From Rhizobium hidalgonense (GTDB lineage Bacteria; Pseudomonadota; Alphaproteobacteria; Rhizobiales; Rhizobiaceae): DNA of 64,000 nucleotides. Position numbers and translations under genes: made by a program. The notes beneath the pieces were generated by a model. That model did not search any database. It had not been told where the DNA came from and was given only the letters and a program-made list of their open reading frames with translations. Below, piece by piece: positions 1 through 8,584 of this stretch. Numbering within the stretch: the stretch's first letter is position 1; every line of letters begins with the position of its first letter. The stretch spans positions 186,001 to 250,000 of the forward strand of contig NZ_LODW01000048.1 of NCBI RefSeq assembly GCF_002914525.1, read 5' to 3'.

Positions 1-200
1 GCGGCAATGTCCATGCGATCTGGCACCAGTTCTACACCAGCCCCTACCAGTTCGTCGCCGTCCAGCAGCTCGCCAGATGGTTCCACCCGAACCTGTTTGC
101 CGATCTCGACCCCGATGCCACCTTCAAGGAATTCCACGAAAAATTCCTGCCGGTCGCCTATCAGCCGGGTTACTGGGTCGACGCCAAGGCCGGACAGTAA
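1..200 (+). CDS. Iron-siderophore ABC transporter substrate-binding protein, C-terminal fragment
   Basis: The frame is open from the window edge to the TAA at 198-200 and encodes about 65 residues that include WHQFYTSPYQFVAVQQLARW and end YWVDAKAGQ. This is typical of the last helices of periplasmic Fe3+-siderophore binding proteins (FecB/FepB class). The stop codon touches the ATG of the following permease gene (TAAATG), so the genes are translationally coupled. A FecCD permease and a FecE ATPase follow, which supports the assignment. The N-terminal part, with signal peptide and ligand site, lies outside the window, so the siderophore cannot be inferred. Confidence 0.8.
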   Translation, partial: GNVHAIWHQFYTSPYQFVAVQQLARWFHPNLFADLDPDATFKEFHEKFLPVAYQPGYWVDAKAGQ

Positions 201-1277
201 ATGGCAATGGCCGAGATCGCCGCACATTCGATCGACGTGGAAGCCGGGAGGGAGCGCTACCGCGCCCTCGCCCGGCGCAAGCTGCTGATCCTTTTCGCCA
301 TGACGGCAGCGCTCTGCCTGTCCTTCGCCGTCGATCTCGCCTGGGGGCCGGCCCGCTATAGTCTCGGCGAGGTCGTCTCCGCCCTCCTCGACCCGTCTTC
401 GGTTTCGGATCAGATCCGCGCCGTCGTCTGGGATATCCGCATGCCGGTCGCCGTCATGGCGATCGTCGTCGGCGCCTCGCTCTCCGTCGCCGGCGCGCAG
501 ATGCAGACCATTCTCGCCAATCCGCTCGCCAGCCCCTTCACCTTAGGCATTTCGGCGGCGGCAAGCTTCGGTGCGGCCCTGGCGATCGTCACCAGCGTTC
601 CGCTTCTGCCCGTCGCGGCCGGCCTGCTGGTGCCGGTCAACGCCTTCATCATGGCGCTGATCGCCACGCTCTTCATCCATTTCGTCTCGCAGGCCCGCGG
701 CGTCTCGGTGCAGACGGTGGTGCTGCTCGGCATCGCCCTGGTTTTCACCTTCAATGCCGCCCTCGCCTTCCTGCAATATCTGGCCTCAGAACAGGCGCTG
801 TCTTCAGTCGTCTTCTGGACCATGGGCAGCCTCACCAAGGCCACCTGGCCGAAGATCTGGGTGACGCTCGCCGTGCTGCTGGCTGCCCTTCCGCTCTTTG
901 CCCGCAATGCCTGGGCGCTGACCGCCATCCGTCTCGGTGAAGACAAGGCGGCAAGCTTCGGCGTCAATGTCCGCCGCATCCGGCTGGAAACCATGCTCGT
1001 CGTCTCGCTGCTGGCCGCGGTGCCGGTGAGCTTCGTCGGCACGATCGGCTTCGTCGGCCTCGTCGGGCCGCACATTGCGCGCATGATTCTCGGCGAGGAC
1101 CAGCGCTTCTTCCTGCCGGGCTCGATCCTCTCGGGCGCGCTGCTGCTGTCGCTGACCTCGATCGTTTCGAAGTCGATCATCCCCGGCGTCGTCTTCCCGA
1201 TCGGTATCATTACCGCGCTGGTCGGCGTGCCCTTCTTCTTCTCGCTCATCCTCTCGAACAGGAGCCGGTCATGGTAG
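201..1277 (+). CDS. FecCD-family iron-siderophore ABC transporter permease
   Basis: This 358-residue polytopic membrane protein belongs to the FecCD/BtuC permease family and would form the inner-membrane channel for ferric siderophore import. Hydrophobic segments are spread over the whole length, and the conserved cytoplasmic-loop region GFVGLVGPHIARMILGEDQR sits in the last third, where the ATPase coupling helix lies in BtuC-type transporters. A single permease of this size is expected to act as a homodimer. The ATG directly follows the binding-protein stop, and the 3' end overlaps the ATPase start by 7 bp, so this is the middle gene of a compact operon. The substrate is not deducible. Confidence 0.92.
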   Translation: MAMAEIAAHSIDVEAGRERYRALARRKLLILFAMTAALCLSFAVDLAWGPARYSLGEVVSALLDPSSVSDQIRAVVWDIRMPVAVMAIVVGASLSVAGAQMQTILANPLASPFTLGISAAASFGAALAIVTSVPLLPVAAGLLVPVNAFIMALIATLFIHFVSQARGVSVQTVVLLGIALVFTFNAALAFLQYLASEQALSSVVFWTMGSLTKATWPKIWVTLAVLLAALPLFARNAWALTAIRLGEDKAASFGVNVRRIRLETMLVVSLLAAVPVSFVGTIGFVGLVGPHIARMILGEDQRFFLPGSILSGALLLSLTSIVSKSIIPGVVFPIGIITALVGVPFFFSLILSNRSRSW

Positions 1278-2023
1278 CGCTTCAGTTGCGGTCGGTCGGC
1301 GCCTATCACGGCCGCAAGCTCTTCGTCGAAGACGTGACGACGCCGGTGATGACATCCGGTGAACTCGTCGCGGTGATCGGCCCGAACGCCGCCGGCAAGT
1401 CGACGCTCTTCAAGCGCATCACCGGCCTGCTCAAGGGCCCCGGCCATGTCGTCGTCGAAGGTTCGAAGGCGAAAAACGCCATCAGTTACATGCCGCAGGA
1501 TACCTCGGCCAATGCGGTGCTGACCGTCTACGAATCTATCCTGCTCGCCCGCAAGCAGGGCCAATCCTGGGCCGTCGGCGACAGCGACCTCAACTTCATC
1601 GACGAGATCATGGCAGCGCTTGATATCACCGCCATCGCCTTCCGCGATCTCGGCGCGCTCTCCGGCGGCCAGCGCCAGCTCGTCTCGATCGCCCAGGCGC
1701 TGGTGCGCGAGCCCGAAATCATGCTGATGGACGAACCCACAAGCGCCCTCGATCTCCACCGCCAGGTTGAAGTCCTTGATTTCATGCGCCGCCGAGCGCG
1801 CGCCAAAGGCATGCTCGTCCTGATCGCCATCCACGACCTCAACCAGGCGCTGCGCTTCGCCGACAAGGTTCTGGTCATCGCCAACGGCCGCATGCGCGCC
1901 TGCGGCGCGCCGAGAGATGTGGTCACGGCGGAGATGCTGCGGGAGATCTACAGGGTCGAAGCCCGGATCGAGAAATGCTCGCTGGACCATGATCATGTGA
2001 TCGTGGATGGGACGGCGCATTGA
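1271..2023 (+). CDS. FecE-type iron-siderophore ABC transporter ATP-binding protein
   Basis: This is a 250-residue ABC ATPase with Walker A GPNAAGKST at residues 37-45, signature LSGGQ at 130-134 and Walker B IMLMDEP at 150-156, followed by the H-loop region. It would power the FecCD permease encoded immediately upstream, whose stop codon it overlaps. The length matches the FecE/FepC family. It is the last gene of the iron operon: the convergent SorC-type regulator gene ends only 24 bp downstream, leaving no room for another plus-strand gene. Confidence 0.92.
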   Translation: MVALQLRSVGAYHGRKLFVEDVTTPVMTSGELVAVIGPNAAGKSTLFKRITGLLKGPGHVVVEGSKAKNAISYMPQDTSANAVLTVYESILLARKQGQSWAVGDSDLNFIDEIMAALDITAIAFRDLGALSGGQRQLVSIAQALVREPEIMLMDEPTSALDLHRQVEVLDFMRRRARAKGMLVLIAIHDLNQALRFADKVLVIANGRMRACGAPRDVVTAEMLREIYRVEARIEKCSLDHDHVIVDGTAH

Positions 2024-2047
2024 GGCCGACCAAACCACCCCACCCCG

Positions 2048-2998
2048 TCAGTCGATCAACCGCTGCGCGGTAAACTTGTCGGTCACAAGCATGTCGATCA
2101 CCCCGACGCGGAGCGCACCGGCGATCGCGTCGGTCTTTTTGGACCCGCCGGCAAGGGCAATCACCCGGTCGACCCGTTCGAGATCCTCGAGCGGAAGCCC
2201 GATGACCCGATCATCCAGCGGTGTCTTGACCGGCTTGCCGTTCTTATCGAAGAAGCGAAGCGAGATGTCGCCGACGGCGCCCGCTTCTGCGAGATCGGAG
2301 AGTTCGCGAGACGAAAAAATGTTGCCGGAGCGCGCGAGAAGCTCGGACGGTTCGACAGCGCCGATGCCGACGATCGCCAGCGTTATGCTGCCAAAGAGGT
2401 CCATCGTCTCGCGGACGAACGGGTCGGCCTGCATCAGAAGTTTTGCCTCTCTTGATGTCGTAACACCCTGCACCGGCAGCAGTTTCGGCTCGGCGCCGGT
2501 CAGCCGTGCAAGCCGCGTGGTCAACTGCGTCGCATGCGTCTGCACCGAAGGATCGCCCATGCCTCCGAGGGTCTGGACGACGTACTTCACCTGAGCGCTC
2601 TTCGAAGGATGGATATTCTCGACCATCTTGAAAATGGTCTGGCTCCAGCTGGAAACGCCGATGATCTCCCCTGGCGAAAGCGTCACCTCCAGGAGATGAG
2701 CCGCTGCCTCTCCGATACGGGCCATGATGGCGCCGTCCCGGTCTTCCGTACACTCGACGACGACCGCCTCGGGCAGATCGTATTTCTGGCGAAGCGCGCC
2801 CTCGAGTTCGCTATAGGTGCCGACGGGAGGGATCACGCTGGTTCTGACGATATCTTCAGCCTCGGCGCGCTTCAGCATGCGCGACACCGTCGCCTGCGAC
2901 AGTCGAAGGTGCTCTGCGATCTCCGCCTGTCGCCGTCCCTCGATGTGGTACATCTGGGCGACCCTTGACATGAGACGGAGTTCGTTGAGGCGAGTCAT
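2048..2998 (-). CDS. SorC/DeoR-family sugar-binding transcriptional regulator
   Basis: This 316-residue protein has an N-terminal helix-turn-helix at about residues 20-48 (AEIAEHLRLSQATVSRMLKR) and a C-terminal SorC effector domain, the usual DeoR/SorC layout in which a phosphorylated sugar modulates DNA binding. It is the last minus-strand gene of the split transketolase and FGGY kinase operon, 21 bp after the kinase gene. It probably represses both this operon and the divergent importer. A 16-bp palindrome lies just upstream at 3012-3027 and recurs twice at the divergent promoter, which suggests autoregulation. The Shine-Dalgarno sequence is weak. The inducer is unknown. Confidence 0.9.
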   Translation of the reverse strand: MTRLNELRLMSRVAQMYHIEGRRQAEIAEHLRLSQATVSRMLKRAEAEDIVRTSVIPPVGTYSELEGALRQKYDLPEAVVVECTEDRDGAIMARIGEAAAHLLEVTLSPGEIIGVSSWSQTIFKMVENIHPSKSAQVKYVVQTLGGMGDPSVQTHATQLTTRLARLTGAEPKLLPVQGVTTSREAKLLMQADPFVRETMDLFGSITLAIVGIGAVEPSELLARSGNIFSSRELSDLAEAGAVGDISLRFFDKNGKPVKTPLDDRVIGLPLEDLERVDRVIALAGGSKKTDAIAGALRVGVIDMLVTDKFTAQRLID

Positions 2999-3011
2999 CG
3001 CTAATCCCAGA

Positions 3012-3027
3012 GTGAATTTTTATTCAC
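3012..3027. promoter_or_regulatory. Operator-like palindrome before the SorC regulator gene
   Basis: The sequence GTGAATTTTTATTCAC consists of perfect 6-bp arms (GTGAAT/ATTCAC) around TTTT. It overlaps the kinase stop codon and lies 14-29 bp upstream of the regulator ATG. The same pattern recurs at 6329-6344 and 6469-6484 at the far end of the operon. Recognition by the SorC protein is an inference from position and repetition. Confidence 0.6.
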
Positions 3028-4486
3028 CTTTAGCCTTTGTTTCGCGGGACGTCGAGCGGGCGAGCGCATCATTCCAGCTATCGAAAAGTCCCGCGCGATC
3101 GACGGCTTGCGGCTCGATGATCGCAGTGTTTCGCGGCAGCTCCGCGACAATGCCGAGATCGCGCCACAAGCCGAGTGACAGCCCGGCCAGATAGGCAGCG
3201 CCCAGAGCCGAGGCCTCGGGTGCTTCGCACTGGATCACGGGGTGCTCGATGAGGTTGGCGACACATTGCATCAGGAAGCGGTTCTGGCTCGGTCCGCCAT
3301 CCACATAGAGCGCGCCGAGCGCGCCGCCGCTCTGCGTCCGCATGGCCGCAATCACATCATGCACCTGGAAGGCGATAGAGTCGGTCACCGACCGGGCCAT
3401 TTGCGCACGTGTCGTGTTGAAGTTGATCTGGGAGAACAGGGCACGGGCATCGGCATTCCAGTAAGGCGCCCCCAGTCCCACGAATGCCGGCACAAAGCCG
3501 GGCCCGCCGGGCTCGGCGCTCGCCGCAAGTTCGACAAGCGCCGCCACATCCGCAAGGCCGAGAATATCGGCCATCCACGGAAGACTGGCGGCACAAACGA
3601 GAATATTGCCTTCGAAAGCAAAAGTCGGCTTGCCCCCGATACGCCATGCGACGGTTGTTGTGACGCCGTTGCGTGGGGGAATGAAGTGCGAAAGCGTCGT
3701 CATGACCGAGGAGCCGGTCCCGAAGGTCACCTTGCCGTCGCCCGGCTTGAAGGCTCCGTGACCGAACAGGGCGGCGTGGCTGTCGCCGATCGCGGCCATG
3801 ATGGGAGTACCGTCAGGCACCCCCGGCAACCCTTGCGTTCTGCCGAAATCGGCGGAGCTGTCGAGCACCTCGGGCAGCAGCGCGATATCGACGCCGAAGA
3901 TTGCGCCGAGCTCCTCGCTCCATCTCTGCTCCCTGAGATCGAACAACTGGCTCCTGGCGGCGTTCGAAGCGTCGCAGGCATGCCGGCGCCCGCCCGTCAG
4001 GCAGTGGATCAGCCAGCTGTCGATCGTTCCCAGCCGCACCGATCGCGAGGCCGCAATACGGTCGAGCAGCCAGCGGAATTTCGAACCCGGAAACATCGGA
4101 TCCAATGGCAGGCCGGTGAGCGCCTGCACCCGGTCAAGGTGCCCTTCGGCAACGAGACGTTCGCAATCCTGCGCCGTTCGGCGGCACTGCCAGCTGACCA
4201 CCGGTCCAAGCGCCTCCCCCGTGTCGGCGTCCCAGGCGGTGACGGACTCGCGCTGGTTGGAAATGGCCACGGCCTCGATCGTCACATCGGGGCCGGCCTT
4301 CAGGCAGGCATCAACCGCTTCGCAGACCGATGCGTAGAGCCGGCGCGGGTCTTGTTCGACCCAGCCCGGCTTCGGATAGGAGATGCCGACAGGTGCCGAA
4401 CCTCTGCCGACGATTTCTCCCTTCTCGGAAACCAGAACTGCCTTTGAATTGGTCGTGCCCTGGTCGATTGCCAGAATTGCCCGCAT
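3020..4486 (-). CDS. FGGY-family carbohydrate kinase, glycerol-kinase-like
   Basis: This 488-residue kinase has the actin-like fold motifs of glycerol kinase relatives: phosphate loop DQGTTNSK at residues 8-15, NQRES at 77-81, SWQCRRT at 98-104, the catalytic-base segment GDSHAALFG around Asp235, and FGTGSS at 255-260. It lacks the very close match expected of a housekeeping GlpK and has no glpF or glpD neighbour. Instead it is co-transcribed with two transketolase halves and a SorC regulator. It therefore probably phosphorylates a ketose or polyol-derived sugar that the transketolase then splits. FGGY kinases with split transketolases are known from D-apiose (apulose) catabolism, but the substrate here is not proven. 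Confidence 0.85.
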   Translation of the reverse strand: MRAILAIDQGTTNSKAVLVSEKGEIVGRGSAPVGISYPKPGWVEQDPRRLYASVCEAVDACLKAGPDVTIEAVAISNQRESVTAWDADTGEALGPVVSWQCRRTAQDCERLVAEGHLDRVQALTGLPLDPMFPGSKFRWLLDRIAASRSVRLGTIDSWLIHCLTGGRRHACDASNAARSQLFDLREQRWSEELGAIFGVDIALLPEVLDSSADFGRTQGLPGVPDGTPIMAAIGDSHAALFGHGAFKPGDGKVTFGTGSSVMTTLSHFIPPRNGVTTTVAWRIGGKPTFAFEGNILVCAASLPWMADILGLADVAALVELAASAEPGGPGFVPAFVGLGAPYWNADARALFSQINFNTTRAQMARSVTDSIAFQVHDVIAAMRTQSGGALGALYVDGGPSQNRFLMQCVANLIEHPVIQCEAPEASALGAAYLAGLSLGLWRDLGIVAELPRNTAIIEPQAVDRAGLFDSWNDALARSTSRETKAKGE

Positions 4487-4551
4487 TCTATCCTCCCCGG
4501 ATCAGGTGACGGCCGAAACGGCAAAAGCGTATCAGCCGCTCATGATCCCAG

Positions 4552-5508
4552 TTACTTGCGCTTGATCAGCGACTGCGCGGCGTCGGCGATTGCCGACGGC
4601 GCCATCCCGAATTCGTCGAGCAGGAACTCTGCCGAACCGGTGGGCGCGTAGACGCCGGGAACGCCGAGACGCTTCATCGGGACTGGAGCATTATCGACCA
4701 CCACTTCGGCGACGGCTGAGCCGAGCCCGCCGAAGATCGAATGCTCTTCGGCCGTGACGATCGCGCCGGTTTCCCTGGCCGCGGTGATGATAGCCTCTTC
4801 ATCGATCGGACGAACCGTTGCAAGATTGAGTACCCTGGCATTGATACCGCGTTCTTCAAGGATTTCGGCAGCCTTCAAGATTCGATGGGTCAAAGTGCCG
4901 TTGGCGATCAGGGTGACGTCGGACCCCTGGCGAAGGAGATTCGCCTTGCCAAGTTCGAACTTGTGGCCTTCCGGAAGCAGGTCGGGCACGCCGACCCGTG
5001 ACAGGCGCAGGAAACAAGGCCCGTCATAACTCGCGGCCCAGGCAACGGCAGCAGCGGTTTCGATGCGGTCACAAGGCGCAATGACCGGGAGATTGGGCAG
5101 GACCCGCGTCCAGGCGAAATCTTCGATCGAGTGGTGTGTCGGACCGAGTTCGCCATAGGCCATGCCGGAGGAAATGCCCACCAGCTTGACGTTGGCGTTC
5201 GAGTAGGAAATGTCGGCCTTGATCTGCTCGAGCGACCGCCCCGTCAGAAACGGCGCGGCGGCGCAGACGAACGGAAGCCGTCCGCCATTGGCGAGGCCTG
5301 CTCCGACGCCAACCATGTTCTGCTCTGCGATGCCGACATTGACGAGGCGCTCTCCAAACTTCGCCTTGAAGCCGCCGAGCTTGGAGGAACCGACGGAGTC
5401 GTTGCAGACGGCAACGATCTTCTCGTTTTCAGTTGCCAGCCGCTCCAACGTGGCGGCGAATGCGTCGCGGCAATCATAGAGCTTGGGTGGGTTGATTGGC
5501 GCGTTCAT
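4552..5508 (-). CDS. Transketolase C-terminal subunit (pyrimidine-binding and C-terminal domains)
   Basis: This 318-residue protein matches the second half of transketolase: a Pyr domain with the conserved GIAEQNMVGVGAGLA segment near the N-terminus, where the cofactor-activating glutamate lies, then the transketolase C-terminal domain (GSDVTLIANG onward). An in-frame upstream extension exists, but the ATG at 5508 overlaps the stop of the partner gene (TAATG), so this start was chosen. With the N-terminal half encoded just upstream it forms the split two-subunit transketolase typical of sugar-catabolic operons, distinct from the single-chain Calvin/pentose enzyme. Its acceptor and donor are unknown. 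Confidence 0.9.
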   Translation of the reverse strand: MNAPINPPKLYDCRDAFAATLERLATENEKIVAVCNDSVGSSKLGGFKAKFGERLVNVGIAEQNMVGVGAGLANGGRLPFVCAAAPFLTGRSLEQIKADISYSNANVKLVGISSGMAYGELGPTHHSIEDFAWTRVLPNLPVIAPCDRIETAAAVAWAASYDGPCFLRLSRVGVPDLLPEGHKFELGKANLLRQGSDVTLIANGTLTHRILKAAEILEERGINARVLNLATVRPIDEEAIITAARETGAIVTAEEHSIFGGLGSAVAEVVVDNAPVPMKRLGVPGVYAPTGSAEFLLDEFGMAPSAIADAAQSLIKRK

Positions 5509-6317
5509 TACAGTGCCTCCGACAATTCTGCCAATGCGATTTCGTATTGTTCTTTGCTCGGCACCTTGTGGTGCCAGTCGACCCGGTCCTGCATGAACGA
5601 GATTCCATGGCCCTTGTTGGTATGGGCGACGATGCAATGCGGCCTTGCCCCCCGGTGTTCGAGAGCAGGGACGATTTCGCTCATGGCGTTGCCGTTGATC
5701 TCGGTGACTTCCCAGTCGAAGGCTTCGAGCTTCGGACGAAGCGGCGCGAGATCGTTGGTTTCGGCCAGCGCTGCGCCCTGCTGGAACCTGTTGTGGTCGA
5801 TGACCAGCGTCAGATTATCGAGCTTGAACTGCGCGGCCGCCATGATCGCTTCCCAGTTGGAGCCCTCCTGCATCTCACCGTCGCCGGTGACGACATAGGT
5901 GTGATATTGAGCGCCCGAGAGCTTCGCGGCTTTCGCCATTCCGATTGCGACCGGAAGACCATGGCCGAGCGGCCCGGTGTTTGTTTCGACGCCCGGAACC
6001 TTGTTGCAGTTCGGATGCCCGTTCAGTCTCGAATGCGGCTGCAGGAAGGTGGAGATCTCCTCCTCCGGGATGAAGCCGCGTTTTGCGAGCGTCACATACA
6101 GAGCACACGCCGTATGACCCTTTGAAAGAACGAACCTGTCGCGGTCGGGATGTTTCGGCTGATCCGGCCAGACATTCAGCACACGAAAATAGAGCGCCGT
6201 CAAAATGTCGATGACCGACATCTCTCCGCCAATATGGCCGGCACCCGCTTCAAAGACCGCCTGAAGATCGCGCAATCGGATCTCGCGGGCGATGCGCTCA
6301 AGTTCTGTCGTATCCAT
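5508..6317 (-). CDS. Transketolase N-terminal subunit (thiamine-diphosphate binding)
   Basis: This 269-residue protein corresponds to the PP domain of transketolase. SKGHTA at 65-70, GPLGHGL at 115-121 and the ThDP/Mg motif GDGEMQEGSNWEA at 145-157 are all intact. I chose the ATG at 6317 because GAGGA lies about 6 bases upstream; an in-frame ATG at 6344 lacks such a site. It is the first gene of the minus-strand operon, coupled by a 1-base stop/start overlap to the C-terminal subunit gene. An operator-like palindrome sits just upstream of this start at 6329-6344, supporting regulation by the SorC protein. Confidence 0.9.
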   Translation of the reverse strand: MDTTELERIAREIRLRDLQAVFEAGAGHIGGEMSVIDILTALYFRVLNVWPDQPKHPDRDRFVLSKGHTACALYVTLAKRGFIPEEEISTFLQPHSRLNGHPNCNKVPGVETNTGPLGHGLPVAIGMAKAAKLSGAQYHTYVVTGDGEMQEGSNWEAIMAAAQFKLDNLTLVIDHNRFQQGAALAETNDLAPLRPKLEAFDWEVTEINGNAMSEIVPALEHRGARPHCIVAHTNKGHGISFMQDRVDWHHKVPSKEQYEIALAELSEAL

Positions 6318-6328
6318 CGATTCCTCGC

Positions 6329-6344
6329 GTGCATAAATATTCAC
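6329..6344. promoter_or_regulatory. Operator-like palindrome upstream of the transketolase operon
   Basis: GTGCATAAATATTCAC matches the 3012-3027 site in 5 of 6 bases of the left arm and all 6 of the right arm, with the same 4-bp spacer. It lies 12 bp upstream of the transketolase start codon, where a bound repressor would block transcription or initiation. Assignment to the SorC protein is inferred. Confidence 0.55.
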
Positions 6345-6468
6345 TACTCAATATTTTTGCACAAGAAGCCGATTAGTCAAGCCCATTATGCTAAGTACCA
6401 CGAACATGTACCAAACGAAATCTTGTTGACAGCTTGAAAGCAACTTGTTAATGAATTTTCCAGCAGGC

Positions 6469-6484
6469 ATGAATAAATATTCTA
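6469..6484. promoter_or_regulatory. Operator-like palindrome upstream of the sugar importer operon
   Basis: ATGAATAAATATTCTA contains the palindrome GAATA-AA-TATTC and aligns with the other two sites in the TGAAT-N4-ATTC core. It lies 46 bp upstream of the permease start, in the 212-bp divergent promoter region 6318-6529. Together the three sites define a candidate RTGAAT-N4-ATTCAY operator. Confidence 0.5.
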
Positions 6485-6529
6485 GCCCGAACGAATATCG
6501 GAATACAGGCCTACGCAGAGGGAGGAGCA

Positions 6530-7510
6530 ATGGTGGCGCTCGATATCAATGAACACAGGCTTTCGTCCGGTGCGTGGTTGAGCAAGCTCAAGGGAGCGAC
6601 CGGCCCCCTCGTCGGACTGCTCGTGCTGTGCGTCTTTCTGAGCGTCAGCACAGACACGTTTCTATCGGTTCGAAACGGCCTCAACATCCTCGATCAGATT
6701 ACCGTTCTCGGCATCATGGCAGTCGGAATGACCTTCGTCATCCTGATCGGCGGCATCGATCTCTCCGTCGGCTCGGCGCTCGCGCTGGCGATGATGGTCA
6801 TGGGCTGGACTGCCAACGTCGCCGGCCTGCCGCTGCCGGTCGGGATCGCCTTTGCGCTGATCGCTTCGGCGGTATCGGGCCTCATCGTCGGACTTCTGGT
6901 GACGCAGTTCAGGGTTCCGGCCTTTATCGCCACTCTGGCAATGATGTCGGCCGCCCGCGGCGTTGCAAACATGATCACGGACGGCCAGCAGATCGTCGGT
7001 TTCCCCGATTGGTTCATGATGCTGGCGATCGATCGCCATTTCGGCGTCATGACAGCCACGGTCTTTCTGATGCTGGCGGTAGTTCTTGCGGCCTGGCTTT
7101 TCCTGCACTTCCGGTCCGAAGGCCGCATGCTCTATGCGGTGGGCGGAAACTCCGAAGTCGCGCGCCTGGCCGGCATCAACGTCCCGCTGGTGACGATCAG
7201 CGTCTATATCATGAGTGCCGTCCTTGCAGGCCTTGCCGGCGTCGTGCTCGCCGCCCGGCTGGATTCAGTCCAGCCATCTAGCGGTCTGGGCTATGAACTG
7301 GACACCATCGCTGCGGTCGTCATCGGCGGCACGTCGCTCTCCGGCGGCGCTGGCGGCATCGGCGGTACGCTGATCGGCGTTCTGATCATCGGTGTGCTTC
7401 GCAACGGTCTCAATCTTCTCAACGTCTCGCCGTTCCTTCAGCAGGTGATCATCGGCATCGTCATCGTGCTTGCGGTCGGCGCGGAAACCATTCGTCGGCG
7501 TCGCGCCTGA
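6530..7510 (+). CDS. RbsC-family sugar ABC transporter permease
   Basis: This 326-residue protein of the ribose/xylose/galactoside permease family (BPD_transp_2 fold) has about ten hydrophobic segments and the family-typical GGIDLSVGS near residue 70 and GGTSLSGGAGGIGGTLIG in the C-terminal half. It begins the plus-strand operon divergent from the transketolase genes, preceded by GGAGGAGCA close to the ATG. The order permease, binding protein, ATPase is unusual; ribose-type operons more often start with the binding protein or the ATPase. It likely imports the sugar or polyol catabolised by the adjacent enzymes. Confidence 0.92.
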   Translation: MVALDINEHRLSSGAWLSKLKGATGPLVGLLVLCVFLSVSTDTFLSVRNGLNILDQITVLGIMAVGMTFVILIGGIDLSVGSALALAMMVMGWTANVAGLPLPVGIAFALIASAVSGLIVGLLVTQFRVPAFIATLAMMSAARGVANMITDGQQIVGFPDWFMMLAIDRHFGVMTATVFLMLAVVLAAWLFLHFRSEGRMLYAVGGNSEVARLAGINVPLVTISVYIMSAVLAGLAGVVLAARLDSVQPSSGLGYELDTIAAVVIGGTSLSGGAGGIGGTLIGVLIIGVLRNGLNLLNVSPFLQQVIIGIVIVLAVGAETIRRRRA

Positions 7511-7628
7511 CGAGCGGGGTCCGCCGCACTGGCGGGCTCGGAATTCCGCCCCGGGAAATCGGAGCGGATGATTACCCCGAGGGGGAGGACATACCCGAGG
7601 GTTCCATCAAACAACGGAGGAAAATACA

Positions 7629-8558
7629 ATGAAAATAGCGCGCACCATGCTCGCGTCTGCTGCACTGCTCGGTCTCATGCTCGGTCCCGTACACGCGGCG
7701 GAACTGAAGAAGCTGGGCCTCGCCGTTGCCAACCTTCAGGCAAACTTCTTCAACCAGATCAAGCAATCGGTCGAGGCCGAAGCCAAGAAGCGCGGCATCG
7801 AAGTCATCACGGTCGACGCCAAGGGCGACGGGCCGACGCAGGTCAACCAGATCCAGGACCTCCTCACCCAGAAAATCGACGCGCTGATCTACATTCCGGC
7901 CGGTGCGGCGGCTGCGACCGTTCCGGTCAAGCTCGCCAAGAGCGCCGGCATCCCGGTCGTAAACGTTGACCGCAACGCCGAAGGAGCACCGGGCGATACG
8001 TTCCTGGCAACGGATTCGGTCGCGTCAGCCAAGGCCGTCTGCGACTACATCCTAAAGGAAGCCGGCGGCAAGGGTAAGATGGTCATCATCCATGGCCAGA
8101 AGGGCACGACACCAGAAGTCGATCGCTCCAAGGGCTGCGCTGAATCCCTCAAGGCATATCCGGATGTCAAGGTCGTTGCCGAGCAGTTCTCCAACATCTG
8201 GAGTCAGGACGAAGGCTTCCAGATCATGCAGAATATGCTGCAGGCTAACCCGGACGTTTCGATCGTGTTCGCACAGGCCGATGGTCTCGCCCTTGGCGCC
8301 GCCCAGGCAATCAAGGTCGCCAACCCGTCACAGAAGATCGTGGTCGGCGGCTTCGATGGCGATACCGCAGCGCTCGAAGCCCTCAGCAAGGGTGTCTTCA
8401 ACGTGACCGCCACGCAGCAGACCCAGAAGATGGGCCGCGATGCGGTTGAAAATGCCGCCAAGCTTGTCGCCGGAGAAAAGGTGCCGCCGGTCCAGCTCAT
8501 GGATGCCACGCTGACAACCAAGGAAAACGTCGCAGGCTTCATCGCCAACCATCCCTGA
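7629..8558 (+). CDS. RbsB-like periplasmic sugar-binding protein
   Basis: This 309-residue protein starts with a signal peptide (about residues 1-23, ending PVHAA) followed by a periplasmic-binding-protein type I domain of the ribose/galactose family. Visible motifs include VANLQANFFNQIKQ, the interdomain region VVNVDRNAEGAPGDTFLATD and IVFAQADGLALGAAQA near the C-lobe. A strong Shine-Dalgarno sequence (GGAGGAAAATACA) precedes the ATG, as expected for an abundant binding protein. It lies between permease and ATPase genes of the same importer. Aromatic and charged residues in the cleft fit a hydroxylated ligand, but specificity cannot be read from sequence alone. Confidence 0.93.
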   Translation: MKIARTMLASAALLGLMLGPVHAAELKKLGLAVANLQANFFNQIKQSVEAEAKKRGIEVITVDAKGDGPTQVNQIQDLLTQKIDALIYIPAGAAAATVPVKLAKSAGIPVVNVDRNAEGAPGDTFLATDSVASAKAVCDYILKEAGGKGKMVIIHGQKGTTPEVDRSKGCAESLKAYPDVKVVAEQFSNIWSQDEGFQIMQNMLQANPDVSIVFAQADGLALGAAQAIKVANPSQKIVVGGFDGDTAALEALSKGVFNVTATQQTQKMGRDAVENAAKLVAGEKVPPVQLMDATLTTKENVAGFIANHP

Positions 8559-8584
8559 TAAAGTAGGTCTATAGGAGGTGTGCC

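Noticed and set aside
410..2038. Long open frame antisense to the iron permease and ATPase genes
   Set aside because: It mirrors the GC-rich codon bias of the iron genes, is rich in Arg/Ala/Asp without any domain, and has no ribosome site.
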